DNA of 64,000 nucleotides, from the NCBI RefSeq assembly GCF_008710155.1, contig NZ_VYPZ01000005.1, forward strand, positions 62,001 to 126,000, written 5' to 3'. Made by a program: the position numbers and the translations under genes. Below are positions 42,847 to 51,444 of this stretch, piece after piece. The DNA is from Sphingobium limneticum (lineage in GTDB: Bacteria > Pseudomonadota > Alphaproteobacteria > Sphingomonadales > Sphingomonadaceae). Positions within the stretch are counted from its first letter, which is position 1; every line of letters begins with the position of its first letter. Below the pieces are notes generated by a model that saw only the letters and a list, made by a program, of their open reading frames with translations, was not told the origin of the DNA and made no database searches.

Positions 42847-44247
42847 TTACTTCCAGCCGCCACCCAGCGCCAGAAACAGCGCAATCTGGTCCTGCACCAG
42901 TTGCGTCCGCGCCGTTGCGGCGCTGACCTCCGCGCTCGCCAGACTGCGCTGCGCATCCAGCAGCGACAGGAAATCGCCCCGGCCGAAACGGAACAGCTTG
43001 CCGGCTTGGCCGGCGGAGAGCGCAGCGCTATCCCGCGCCCGGTCCAGCGCCGCCGCCCGCTCTGCATCGCGGCGATAGGTTTCCAGCGCCGTCTCGGTCT
43101 GACGCAGCGCTTCCAGCACCGTCCCGTCGAACCCGGCCAGGTCGCCTTGCACCCGGGCTTCGGATTGCGCGATCCGCGCCCGCACCACCGGCCGGTTGGG
43201 GAAGCTCCAGCTGATCAGCGGCCCCAGGCTGAAGCCGAAGGCCGATCCCGATCCGAAATCCTTGAGCGGGCCGGACAGGCCGACCGATCCGCCGATGCTG
43301 ACCTGCGGATACAGATCGGCCGTCGCCACGCCCAGCCGCGCCGTATCGCCGGCGATCGCTCGTTCCGCCTGCCTTATGTCGGGCCGCCGCCGGATCAGCG
43401 CCGTACCATCCCCCACCGGCAAAGGCGCGTTCAGCGTCGGTAGCGCGGCGCAACTTTCCACCTCGCGCGGATAATCGGCGGGTGGCCGCCCCATCAACGT
43501 CGCCAGCAGATACAGGCCATTCTGCCGCTGCGCCTCGAACGCGGGCAGGGCGGCCGCGCTGCTGTCCACCGCCGCCTGCGCCCGGCTGACGTCGAAGGCG
43601 GTGCCGCGCCCGCCCTTGGCCAGCCGCCGGGTGGCGTTGGCGGTATCGCGCTGCAACGCCACCACCTTGCGATTGACGCCCAGGCTGTAATTGGCCGCAC
43701 ACACCTGCGCATAGGCTTTGGCCGTCGCCGCCGCCACGCTGACTCGCACATAGTCGCGTGCCGCCGCGCTTGCCTCGACATCGGCATTGCTCGCTTCGAT
43801 CGCCCGCTTGATCCGACCATTCAGGTCCAGCGGGTAGGAGGCCGACAGGCCGAGATCATAGGCGATCGTGCCCGGCAGATGTTGGGTCACGCCCGACGGT
43901 CGCGACAGGGTTTCGCCGCCGCTGATACTGGTGCTGATGGTGCGCCCTGCCTCCGCCTCCAGCAGCACGGCCTGCGCCTGGGCCAGATTGGCGTCCGCCT
44001 GGCGCATATCGGTATTGGCGGCCAGGGCCTGCTCGATCAGGCTGTCCAGCTGCGGATCGGCATAGAGCGTCCACCAATGATCGGGCAGGTCGGCCTGCGC
44101 AAACAGCGCATCGCGTCCCGAATGAAAGGCCCCGGTCGCGCCCGGCGCGGTCGCAACGGACTTTTCAGGCCCATGATAATCCGGCCCGGCCGTCGCACAG
44201 GCCGTCAGCGCCAGCGCCAGCAGCGGCGCGCAGGACAGATTACGCAT
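42847..44247 (-). CDS. NodT-family outer membrane efflux lipoprotein
   Basis: A TolC-like outer membrane channel of 466 aa. Lipobox LALTACA (Cys17), the mature start AGPDYHGPEK, two OEP repeats with long coiled helices, and conserved FDVSRAQAAVDSSAAALPA and RRRPDIRQAERAIAGDTARLGVA segments. It should pair with the HlyD-type and FUSC proteins encoded upstream in the same operon, exporting aromatic or other small compounds. Its ATG overlaps the stop of the adaptor gene by 8 bases. Confidence 0.9.
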   Translation of the reverse strand: MRNLSCAPLLALALTACATAGPDYHGPEKSVATAPGATGAFHSGRDALFAQADLPDHWWTLYADPQLDSLIEQALAANTDMRQADANLAQAQAVLLEAEAGRTISTSISGGETLSRPSGVTQHLPGTIAYDLGLSASYPLDLNGRIKRAIEASNADVEASAAARDYVRVSVAAATAKAYAQVCAANYSLGVNRKVVALQRDTANATRRLAKGGRGTAFDVSRAQAAVDSSAAALPAFEAQRQNGLYLLATLMGRPPADYPREVESCAALPTLNAPLPVGDGTALIRRRPDIRQAERAIAGDTARLGVATADLYPQVSIGGSVGLSGPLKDFGSGSAFGFSLGPLISWSFPNRPVVRARIAQSEARVQGDLAGFDGTVLEALRQTETALETYRRDAERAAALDRARDSAALSAGQAGKLFRFGRGDFLSLLDAQRSLASAEVSAATARTQLVQDQIALFLALGGGWK

Positions 44248-45148
44248 GACGGCAATCCCCCGGCTTCCCGTCCTTGTCCTTCTGTGCCGGCTGGACCGTC
44301 ACCGTCGCGGTGCGGCCCGAAATCAGCCGCAGCCCTGCCGGCACCTTCTCGATCTTCACCCGCACCGGGATGCGCTGCGCCAATCGCACCCAGCTGAAGG
44401 TCGGTTCGACTGCGGGCAGCAAATTGCCGCTATTGCTGCGGCTGTCGTCATTGATGCCGAAGGCGATGCTTTCCACCCGGCCATGCACGTCCTGCGCTTC
44501 GCCCATCAATCGGACCGTCACCGGCGCGCCGATGCAGATCAGTCCCAGCTTGGTTTCCTCGAAATAGCCTTCCACCCGTACCGAATCGCTGTCGATCAGG
44601 GCCAGCGCCTGGCTGCCCGCGCCGACATAGTCGCCCGGATGCAGGTCCAGATTGGTGACCACGCCATTGACCGACGCCACCACCTTCGTGCGCTTCAGGT
44701 TCAGTGCAGCGGCATCGCGGCTGCTCAGCGCTTCGGACAGGGCGGCCTGCGCCGTCTCCACCTTGGCCAGATTCTGCTCATGGGTTTCGGCGGCCACCAG
44801 ATCGCCCAGCGCCATGTCGCGTCGCGCTTCCCGCCGGGCCTGCGCCAAGGTCGCCTGCGCGCTGGCGATGCGGGCGCTGGCCTCCTCCAGCGCCATGGAA
44901 TAACGCGGCGTATCGATCACGAACAGCAGGTCGCCGGCCTTCACCGTCTGATTGTCATGCACCGCCACCGACGTCACCAGTCCGCTGATGTCGGGCGTCA
45001 CCCGCACCACATCGGACCGTACCCGCCCGTCGCGGGTCCAGGGGCTGCGTTCATAATGATTCCACATCCAGATCGCGACCAGAGCCGCGGCGATGACGAG
45101 GATGATGGTGGCGGCGCTGCGGATCAGCGTCGTAGTCAGGCGGTTCAT
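44240..45148 (-). CDS. HlyD/AaeA-type periplasmic adaptor
   Basis: A 302-residue membrane fusion protein. One N-terminal helix (about 8-28), then lipoyl half-motifs in VTPDISGLVTSVAVHDNQTVKAGD and VVASVNGVVTNLDLHPGDYVG around an alpha hairpin, then a beta barrel. Its closest functional analogue is AaeA of the p-hydroxybenzoate efflux system. It overlaps the DUF1656 gene by ATGA. Confidence 0.9.
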   Translation of the reverse strand: MNRLTTTLIRSAATIILVIAAALVAIWMWNHYERSPWTRDGRVRSDVVRVTPDISGLVTSVAVHDNQTVKAGDLLFVIDTPRYSMALEEASARIASAQATLAQARREARRDMALGDLVAAETHEQNLAKVETAQAALSEALSSRDAAALNLKRTKVVASVNGVVTNLDLHPGDYVGAGSQALALIDSDSVRVEGYFEETKLGLICIGAPVTVRLMGEAQDVHGRVESIAFGINDDSRSNSGNLLPAVEPTFSWVRLAQRIPVRVKIEKVPAGLRLISGRTATVTVQPAQKDKDGKPGDCRHA

Positions 45149-45360
45149 AGTCGGATTCCAAGGGTGGGGACGAGCAGGGCGAGGCCGCCCAGCAACAGGA
45201 TGAAGAGGCTAAGGTCCACCGCCGCGCGATAGGCGAGGAAGCGGTAGAGGCCGAAGGCGCCGATCAGCCGGGTCAGACCCCAGCTCAGGATCAGCGCGAC
45301 CAGCCCCAACAGGAGCAATGTGGGCATATAGACGCCGCCCAGGGCGATTTCGCCGGTCAT
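45145..45360 (-). CDS. DUF1656 (AaeX-like) small membrane protein
   Basis: A 71-residue protein with two hydrophobic helices (about 10-32 and 46-68) and the conserved EIALGGVYMPTLLLLGLVAL start. AaeX/DUF1656 proteins are found with FUSC-type efflux pumps and may be accessory subunits; their role is unknown. ATGA overlaps on both sides lock it into the operon. Confidence 0.9.
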   Translation of the reverse strand: MTGEIALGGVYMPTLLLLGLVALILSWGLTRLIGAFGLYRFLAYRAAVDLSLFILLLGGLALLVPTLGIRL

Positions 45361-47411
45361 GCCGCGATCCTCCGATAGGCGTCCGCGTCGGGAAACAGGT
45401 TGCGGCGCAGGCTGACCAGCCCCAGCACGCTGTCCCGGCGCACGAACAGGCGCGGGTTGGCGGACAGGTCCGCGATCGCGCTGTCGATATCGTGCAGCAG
45501 CGACGGATCGGCCGCCGCCGGCGCATCCGGGTCCAGCCCGCGATAATGGCGGCTCACCCCGCCCAGCACGGCGGCCAGCGGCGCGCCTTCCTGTGCGGGC
45601 AGGTCGAGCCTGAGTTGCCGCAACTCGCCGATCGCGACCCCGGTGCGCAGGTCGCGCAGGGCATCATAAAGCGGCTTGCCGCTGTCGGCGCGGGTCGCCG
45701 CCAAACGCGGCGCGAGCAGGGCGATACGGTCTAGCATCCGGTTGATCCATCCCCGCACATCGGGCGGGCTCATCAGTGTAGCGCGATTGGCAATATCGGC
45801 CCATCCGGCCCGCAACGTGCGACGGATCGCCCGTTCCACGCCAGCCGATTGCAACAGCCCGGCCATCAGGATCGCGAACCAGATGCCGATAATCTGCGCC
45901 ACCGCGCCATTGGCGTAACTGGCAAAGGCATTGATATAATGGTCGGACAGCAGCACCGGGCTGCCCAGCCCCAGCAAGGTGGGCAGGGCAATGCCCATCC
46001 AGCGCGGCGACGCCATCATCGCGCCCAGCAAGAGCAGGGCCGGCGAATAGGCCAGCGCCAATTGCCCGAACCCGTCGAGGCGCGGCATGATCGCATAGCC
46101 ATAAAGCGCGCCCAATGCCGAAGCGGCGACGGTGCCGATCATGAAGCCTTTGAGCGGCGCCAGCGGATTGTCCACCGCCGCGAACAGCGCCAGGAACACG
46201 CCGGCCAGCATCACCGCGCTGCCGCCATCCTTCCATCCGCTCAATATCCAGATGGTACAGCCCAGCGCGATCGTCACGAAGGCGCTGAACGCCGCGCGCG
46301 CCGCGCTGGCATAGTCGCGATGCAGTTCGCGGTTGCGCCGCCCCTCCAGCAATTCGGCGACGCGTGGCGTCACGGCGGCGCGGCTGTGCGTCACCATCTG
46401 ATCATAAAGGTCGCGGCAATCGCGATGCACCGCGATCAGCGTGGCGAGCCGGGCATAGAGGCTGAGGCGCATCATGTCGGCCCAGCCCATATCGGGCGTC
46501 GCCGCCGGCTCCATCGCCACGCAGCGATCGATCAGCCGCTGGGCATTGTCCGCCCTTGCCAGATTGTCGCTCACCGGCGTGTCCAGCCACAGCCGCACAT
46601 CGTCGATCAGCGTCTCGACCTGCGCCGGCACCGTGCCGTCATTGGCGGCCTTCAGCTGCGCCAGCCGGTCCTCCGCCGCTGCGCCCAGCGGCAACAGCAT
46701 CGACAATTGATCCTGCAACGCCCGGACCGTCCGCACACGCGGCGCCAGCCGACTGATGTCGAAGGGCAGATGGATCGACATCTGGTGCAATTCCGTGACG
46801 TCCTGCGCCAGCCGGCGGCGCTCCGCGTCCAGCCCGGCGACCGGCTCGGTGGCGATCGCGTCGCGGGTCCAGCGTTCGGCATCGCGCAGCATCGATTCCA
46901 CCCGCGCCAGCAGCACGCCGGTGATCGAACCGGGCAGGACGACGCCATGGATCAGGCTGCCGCAGGCGATGCCGATCAAAATCTCCTGCACGCGCAGCGC
47001 CGCGACGGTGAAGATGGTCTGGGGCGTGTCGACGTCCGGAAAGACGATCAGGCAGGCGGTATAGCCGGCCAGCACGAACATATAGCCGCGCGGCGTCCGG
47101 TCCAGCAGCGACACGAACACGCACAGCGCCAGCCATGACGCCATGGCCAGCACCAGCAATTCGGGTGCATTGACCAGCGGCGGTACGATCGCCACGGCAA
47201 AGATCGCCCCGACCAGCGTACCGATCGCGCGGAACACCGCCTTGGAAATCACCGCGCCGGCCATCGGCTGGGCGACGATATAGCTGGTCAGGAAAGCCCA
47301 ATAGGGCCGCTCCAGCCCGATGCTATAGGCAACGAACAGGGCCAGCATCGCCGCCGCCAGGCATTTGAGGGAAAAGAGCGCCGCCGGCACTCCGAACCGG
47401 TCGCCGATCAT
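45357..47411 (-). CDS. FUSC/AaeB-type inner membrane efflux protein
   Basis: A 684-residue protein with two sets of about five to six membrane helices (about 10-150 and 365-520) separated by a helical cytoplasmic domain, as in AaeB and fusaric-acid resistance proteins. GLERPYWAFLTSYIVAQPMAGA marks the N-terminal FUSC domain. It likely exports aromatic carboxylic acids or related toxic compounds with the adaptor and channel encoded downstream. ATG 47411 overlaps the marR stop (ATGA). Confidence 0.9.
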   Translation of the reverse strand: MIGDRFGVPAALFSLKCLAAAMLALFVAYSIGLERPYWAFLTSYIVAQPMAGAVISKAVFRAIGTLVGAIFAVAIVPPLVNAPELLVLAMASWLALCVFVSLLDRTPRGYMFVLAGYTACLIVFPDVDTPQTIFTVAALRVQEILIGIACGSLIHGVVLPGSITGVLLARVESMLRDAERWTRDAIATEPVAGLDAERRRLAQDVTELHQMSIHLPFDISRLAPRVRTVRALQDQLSMLLPLGAAAEDRLAQLKAANDGTVPAQVETLIDDVRLWLDTPVSDNLARADNAQRLIDRCVAMEPAATPDMGWADMMRLSLYARLATLIAVHRDCRDLYDQMVTHSRAAVTPRVAELLEGRRNRELHRDYASAARAAFSAFVTIALGCTIWILSGWKDGGSAVMLAGVFLALFAAVDNPLAPLKGFMIGTVAASALGALYGYAIMPRLDGFGQLALAYSPALLLLGAMMASPRWMGIALPTLLGLGSPVLLSDHYINAFASYANGAVAQIIGIWFAILMAGLLQSAGVERAIRRTLRAGWADIANRATLMSPPDVRGWINRMLDRIALLAPRLAATRADSGKPLYDALRDLRTGVAIGELRQLRLDLPAQEGAPLAAVLGGVSRHYRGLDPDAPAAADPSLLHDIDSAIADLSANPRLFVRRDSVLGLVSLRRNLFPDADAYRRIAA

Positions 47412-47857
47412 GCAGCGCTCCGTCGATCGGCGATCCTCATGCTCAACAGGTCGAGCAGCCAGACCGCTGATTCTATCGCCTCTTCGGGGACGTCCTCCAG
47501 CAATTCGACGCGCAGGGAATCCAGCCTGCTTTCGATCCGGCCGACCAGTTCCTGCCCCGTCGGGGTCAGGCTGATGATGTTGGATCTCTTGTCGTCGGGG
47601 TGCGGGGTCCGTTGTACCAATCCGCCCGCCTGCACCTGATCCAGCGTCCGCACCAGCGAGGGCTGGGCGATGTCCAGCGACTCGGCCAGCTCGCTCTGCC
47701 GCACCTCGCCGCCCAGTCGATCGATATGGATCAGGCACCAGGCGGCACTGTTGGACACGCCGAATTCCGCCAGCACGTTGTCCGCCAATTGCCGCCAGGC
47801 GCGGGCGACAGGCGCCATCTTGTGCGCCAGCGCGCGTTTGGGTTCCGATAAGGGCAT
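47408..47857 (-). CDS. MarR-family transcriptional regulator
   Basis: A 149-residue winged-helix repressor. The recognition region SELAESLDIAQPSLVRTLDQVQAGG and the wing RTPHPDDKRSNIISLTPTG are typical (each continuous segment is family-like). It is the first gene of the efflux operon. A 20-bp palindrome directly upstream of its start is the presumed operator, so it probably represses its own operon until an aromatic ligand binds. Confidence 0.9.
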   Translation of the reverse strand: MPLSEPKRALAHKMAPVARAWRQLADNVLAEFGVSNSAAWCLIHIDRLGGEVRQSELAESLDIAQPSLVRTLDQVQAGGLVQRTPHPDDKRSNIISLTPTGQELVGRIESRLDSLRVELLEDVPEEAIESAVWLLDLLSMRIADRRSAA

Positions 47858-47858
47858 A

Positions 47859-47878
47859 TTAGTTAGATAGCTAACTAA
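47859..47878. promoter_or_regulatory. Palindromic operator of the MarR-controlled efflux operon
   Basis: TTAGTTAG (47859-47866), four bases, CTAACTAA (47871-47878): a perfect 8-bp inverted repeat starting one base upstream of the marR ATG. Length and AT-rich arms fit MarR-dimer sites. It overlaps the ribosome-binding region, so binding could block both RNA polymerase and ribosome access. Confidence 0.8.
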
Positions 47879-47972
47879 TGGAATTTGTCAATGGAATGTT
47901 GCTGTCTCACTCGTTGTCGCACTTGCCTGCATCAATGCGGCCTTCTCAGATTCTCTGTGCCGAAAATACAGA

Positions 47973-48039
47973 GAGGCCCAAATCACGGGGATTCGGGCCT
48001 CGCCAGTTTATAATCATGTCGATCCGGCCTGTGCCGGAT
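47973..48039. repeat. Two small palindromes between marR and the next gene
   Basis: GAGGCCC/GGGCCTC (47973-47979 with 47995-48001) and ATCCGGC-CTGT-GCCGGAT (48022-48039). The second resembles fragments of sphingomonad REP units. Neither has a T-run. They lie downstream of the minus-strand gene ending at 48047 and may mark its 3' end. Confidence 0.5.
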
Positions 48040-48046
48040 GCCGGGG

Positions 48047-48349
48047 TCAGGCCCGGCGCGTACCGTTGAAGGCCGACGCGCCGAACGCGCCCAGCTGCAT
48101 CGTGCCGGTGATGGCATCGCCCGCCACTTCGGCCTCGCATTCCAGCGTCATGGGCATCGGCATGGTCATTTCCATCTTCCATGTCAGCGTGCCGCCGTCG
48201 ATCTTGCCATCGACCACGTCCAGCGATCCCATCATCCCGGCAAAGGTGCCGTTGAAACGGTCGCCGCTACTGATGACGGTGAACACGCCTTTCTGGTCGC
48301 CCATCGGCGTCTTGGCCACGCAATCATAAGCGCCATCTACTGCTGCCAT
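48047..48349 (-). CDS. Small beta-rich hypothetical protein
   Basis: A 100-residue protein with alternating strands and no signal peptide: GAYDCVAKTPMGDQKGVFTV, SGDRFNGTFAGMMGSLDV, GGTLTWKMEMTMPMPMTLE and ITGTMQLGAFGASAFNGTR. The strand pattern and the closing GxFG...FxGTR resemble lipocalin-like sensory or accessory domains found in alphaproteobacteria, but I cannot name the family. It lies 24 bases after the M16 peptidase start region's opposite end and has short gaps to its neighbours. Confidence 0.72.
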   Translation of the reverse strand: MAAVDGAYDCVAKTPMGDQKGVFTVISSGDRFNGTFAGMMGSLDVVDGKIDGGTLTWKMEMTMPMPMTLECEAEVAGDAITGTMQLGAFGASAFNGTRRA

Positions 48350-48373
48350 GTCATCTACTCCTTTACGTTCGCG

Positions 48374-51277
48374 TCAATCCGCGAGTGTGCCCATTTCTAC
48401 CGGTAGACCGACCGCGTCAAGCTGCGGCTTCACCAGCTTCACATCGCCCACCACGACCCAGATCAACCGGTCGGGGTTGATCGCCTCACGCGCGGCCTTG
48501 TCCATGTCGGCGGCGGTCATGGCACGATAGGTTTTGGGCAGCGTTTCATAATAATCGTCCGGCCGGCCGATCAGCGCATTGCGCATCATCGCGCTCAGCA
48601 GGTCGGACGAGGTTTCGAAACTGCCGGGCAGCGACAGGATCTGGCCGTTGATCGTCTGGTTCCGCTCCGCCTCGGTCGTACCCTTCGTGGTCAGATAGTC
48701 CTTGATGTCCTGCCGCGCGGCGATGATCGACTCGCCCGTCTTGTCGGTCTGCACCGGGGCATAGACCAGCAGCGGGATCGTTTCCTTGACGCCGGGCAGG
48801 GCGGTGCCGGCGCCATAGGCCCACCCCTTCGTTTCGCGCAGGTCCATGGTCAGGCGCGACGTCGTGCTGCCGCCCAGCACTTCATTGGCGGTCGACAGCG
48901 TCACCGGATTGTCGGTGCCCGCCTTGTTGGTCAGCAGGCCGGCCAGGATCAGCGACTGCGGGCTTTGCGGCTTGTCGATCAGCACGATCTTGGCCGGGCG
49001 CATCATCCGGTCCATGCGGAACGTCTTGACACCCTTTGCGACCTTGGGCGCCTTCCAGTCGCCGAACCGCTTTTCCAGCAGCGGCAGCAACTCGGCCAGC
49101 GTCGTGTCCCCCGCGACGAAGATGGTCGCGTTGTCCGGTCGCAGCCAGGCGTCATGGAACGCCGTCAGATCCGCCCGCGTGACCGCCTTGACGCCACTTT
49201 CCGTGCCCGACCCGGTGAAGGGGATGCCATAGGGATGGGCCTGCCCATAAAGCAAAGGCGGCAGCATGCGCTGGGCGATCGCCATCGGCTCGGTTTTTTC
49301 CGCCTTGATCCGGGTTAGCACCTGGCCCCGCAACCGCTCCACCTCTGCCGGCGCGAACGCGGGATTGCGGATCACATCGGCCAACAGGCCGAGCGACGCA
49401 TCCAGATTGGGCTTGAGCGCGAACAGGCCCACATTGGTGCGGTCCATGCTGTTGCCCGCGCTGATCGACGCGCCCAGCCGCTCCTGCTCCTCGGCGATCT
49501 GCACCGACGACCGGGTCGTCGTACCCTCGTCCAGCAGCGCGGCGGTCAGGCCTGCCGTGCCCAGCTTGGCGCGATCATCGGCGGCATTGCCCGCGTCGAA
49601 GGCGACCGACACCCGCACCGTCGGCACGGTCGAGCGATGCGCCAGCGCGACCTTGATGCCGTTCTTCAACGTTGCATGCTCGATATCGGGGAAGTCCAGA
49701 TCCTTGACCGGCTCGATCGGCGGCTCGGCGATCCTGGTCGGGGCCGGCGGCGTCGCGGCCTTGGGCGCGGCGGCATCGGGATTGCGGAAGAAGGCCGGCT
49801 TGTGCCCAGCGCCACCCGTCTTCGTATTTTCGGCCGTCGCATTGCCCGCCAGCGCATTGTCGGCGGCCGACCGTTCGCCCGGCGCCACGGTCAGGCGCAG
49901 CACCGGCCGGCCCAGCCATTTGCGCGCCGCCGCGCTCACGCTCTGCGGCGTGGCCGAGGCATAGACGGCCAGATCCTTCTTATATTTGGCCGGATCGTTG
50001 GAATAGACTGCCCCCTCGGCCAGCGTCACCGCCTTGCCGCTAAAGCCGCCGACCTTCTCCAGCCCCGAAATCGTGCCGGCCGCCTGCGTCGTCGCGGCGC
50101 GCAGCACCTCGTCGGCGCTCGGCCCCTTGGCGAGGTAATCGGCCAGCAGCGCGTCCAGCCGCTTGCCCACCGCCACCGGGTCTGCGCCCGGCTTCACATC
50201 GACGGTGATCTCGGCGATGCTCAATTTCTCGAACGGCTGGATGCTGGCCTTCACGCCCACGGCGACCTTCTCGTCACGCACCAGCACATTGTCGAGCCGC
50301 GACGAACCCAGGCCGCCGAACACGGTCATGGCCAGATCCAGCTGCTGCAACTCGTCAGAATTGACGCCCGGCACGATCCAGTTGCGATAGAGGCGGGTCG
50401 CCGCGACATTGTCGTGCATCACCTTCTCAACATCCTGCCCCAATGTCGGGACGGTCGCGTCCACATCCTTGGGCGCGGGGCCGGCGGCGATATTGCCGAA
50501 CCATTTTTCGACCTTGGCCTTGGCGGTCGCGACGTCGATATCGCCCGCCAGCACCAGCACGGCATTGTTCGGCCCATAATGGGTCTTGAACCAGCTCTGG
50601 ACGTCGGCCAGGCTCGCCGCATTCAGGTCCGCCATCGATCCGATGGTGGAATGACGATAGGGATGCCCTTCCGGCAGCATCGCGTCCAGCTGGGCATATT
50701 CGACCAGGCCGTACGGCTCATTCTCGCCCATCCGCTTTTCATTCTGCACCACGCCGCGCTGCGTATCCAGCTTGGTCTCGGTGACGGCGCCCAGCAGGTG
50801 GCCCATGCGATCGGACTCCAGGAACAGCGCCCGGTCGAGCGCGCCGGTCGGCACCGTCTCGAAATAATTGGTGCGGTCGAACCAGGTCGTCCCGTTCCAA
50901 TCGGTCGCGCCGATATCCTCCAGTCGGCCGAAGAAGGGGCCGTCGGCATTTTCGGAGCCATAGAACATCAGATGTTCGAACAGATGGGCAAAGCCCGTCT
51001 TGCCCGCCGGTTCGAAGCGCGATCCCACATGATACCAGACTGACACCGCCACTACCGGCGCCTTGCGGTCCGTATGCACGATGACGCGCAGCCCATTCTT
51101 CAGCGTAAATTCCTCATAGGGAATATCGACCTGCGACACGAGGCTGGCGACCGGCGCGGGCGCGGCTGCAGGTGCAGGCTTGGCGGCATGAGCTACCGGA
51201 GCCAAGGCCGGAGAAAGCGCCAGGACCGACAGGCCCAGCATCAGGGACAGGCGGCGCGACATCGGGGAAATGGCCAT
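48374..51277 (-). CDS. M16-family zinc peptidase, two-domain, periplasmic
   Basis: A 967-residue pitrilysin-type protein. Signal peptide about 1-32, then an active N-terminal M16 domain with the inverted zinc motif HLFEH (residues 98-102) in GKTGFAHLFEHLMFYGSE, and the distal Glu in the RGVVQNEKRMGENEPYGLVEY region. The second M16 half (from about residue 530) lacks HxxEH and is structural, as is usual. It should degrade peptides in the periplasm. It is transcribed away from the M28 peptidase gene. Confidence 0.9.
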   Translation of the reverse strand: MAISPMSRRLSLMLGLSVLALSPALAPVAHAAKPAPAAAPAPVASLVSQVDIPYEEFTLKNGLRVIVHTDRKAPVVAVSVWYHVGSRFEPAGKTGFAHLFEHLMFYGSENADGPFFGRLEDIGATDWNGTTWFDRTNYFETVPTGALDRALFLESDRMGHLLGAVTETKLDTQRGVVQNEKRMGENEPYGLVEYAQLDAMLPEGHPYRHSTIGSMADLNAASLADVQSWFKTHYGPNNAVLVLAGDIDVATAKAKVEKWFGNIAAGPAPKDVDATVPTLGQDVEKVMHDNVAATRLYRNWIVPGVNSDELQQLDLAMTVFGGLGSSRLDNVLVRDEKVAVGVKASIQPFEKLSIAEITVDVKPGADPVAVGKRLDALLADYLAKGPSADEVLRAATTQAAGTISGLEKVGGFSGKAVTLAEGAVYSNDPAKYKKDLAVYASATPQSVSAAARKWLGRPVLRLTVAPGERSAADNALAGNATAENTKTGGAGHKPAFFRNPDAAAPKAATPPAPTRIAEPPIEPVKDLDFPDIEHATLKNGIKVALAHRSTVPTVRVSVAFDAGNAADDRAKLGTAGLTAALLDEGTTTRSSVQIAEEQERLGASISAGNSMDRTNVGLFALKPNLDASLGLLADVIRNPAFAPAEVERLRGQVLTRIKAEKTEPMAIAQRMLPPLLYGQAHPYGIPFTGSGTESGVKAVTRADLTAFHDAWLRPDNATIFVAGDTTLAELLPLLEKRFGDWKAPKVAKGVKTFRMDRMMRPAKIVLIDKPQSPQSLILAGLLTNKAGTDNPVTLSTANEVLGGSTTSRLTMDLRETKGWAYGAGTALPGVKETIPLLVYAPVQTDKTGESIIAARQDIKDYLTTKGTTEAERNQTINGQILSLPGSFETSSDLLSAMMRNALIGRPDDYYETLPKTYRAMTAADMDKAAREAINPDRLIWVVVGDVKLVKPQLDAVGLPVEMGTLAD

Positions 51278-51444
51278 GAGAACCTCATGAAAACGGGGAA
51301 TTTGCGCATACCGACAGGCTGCCGGCGCGATGGATGGCGCAGCATAGCGGGCCGTTTTAGCATCGCAACACGCTTATTGCTGGACAGGTGGATGGGCCGG
51401 GGGCAAATCTCGCGCCATCCCGCAATCAGTGGACCTTATCCCCG

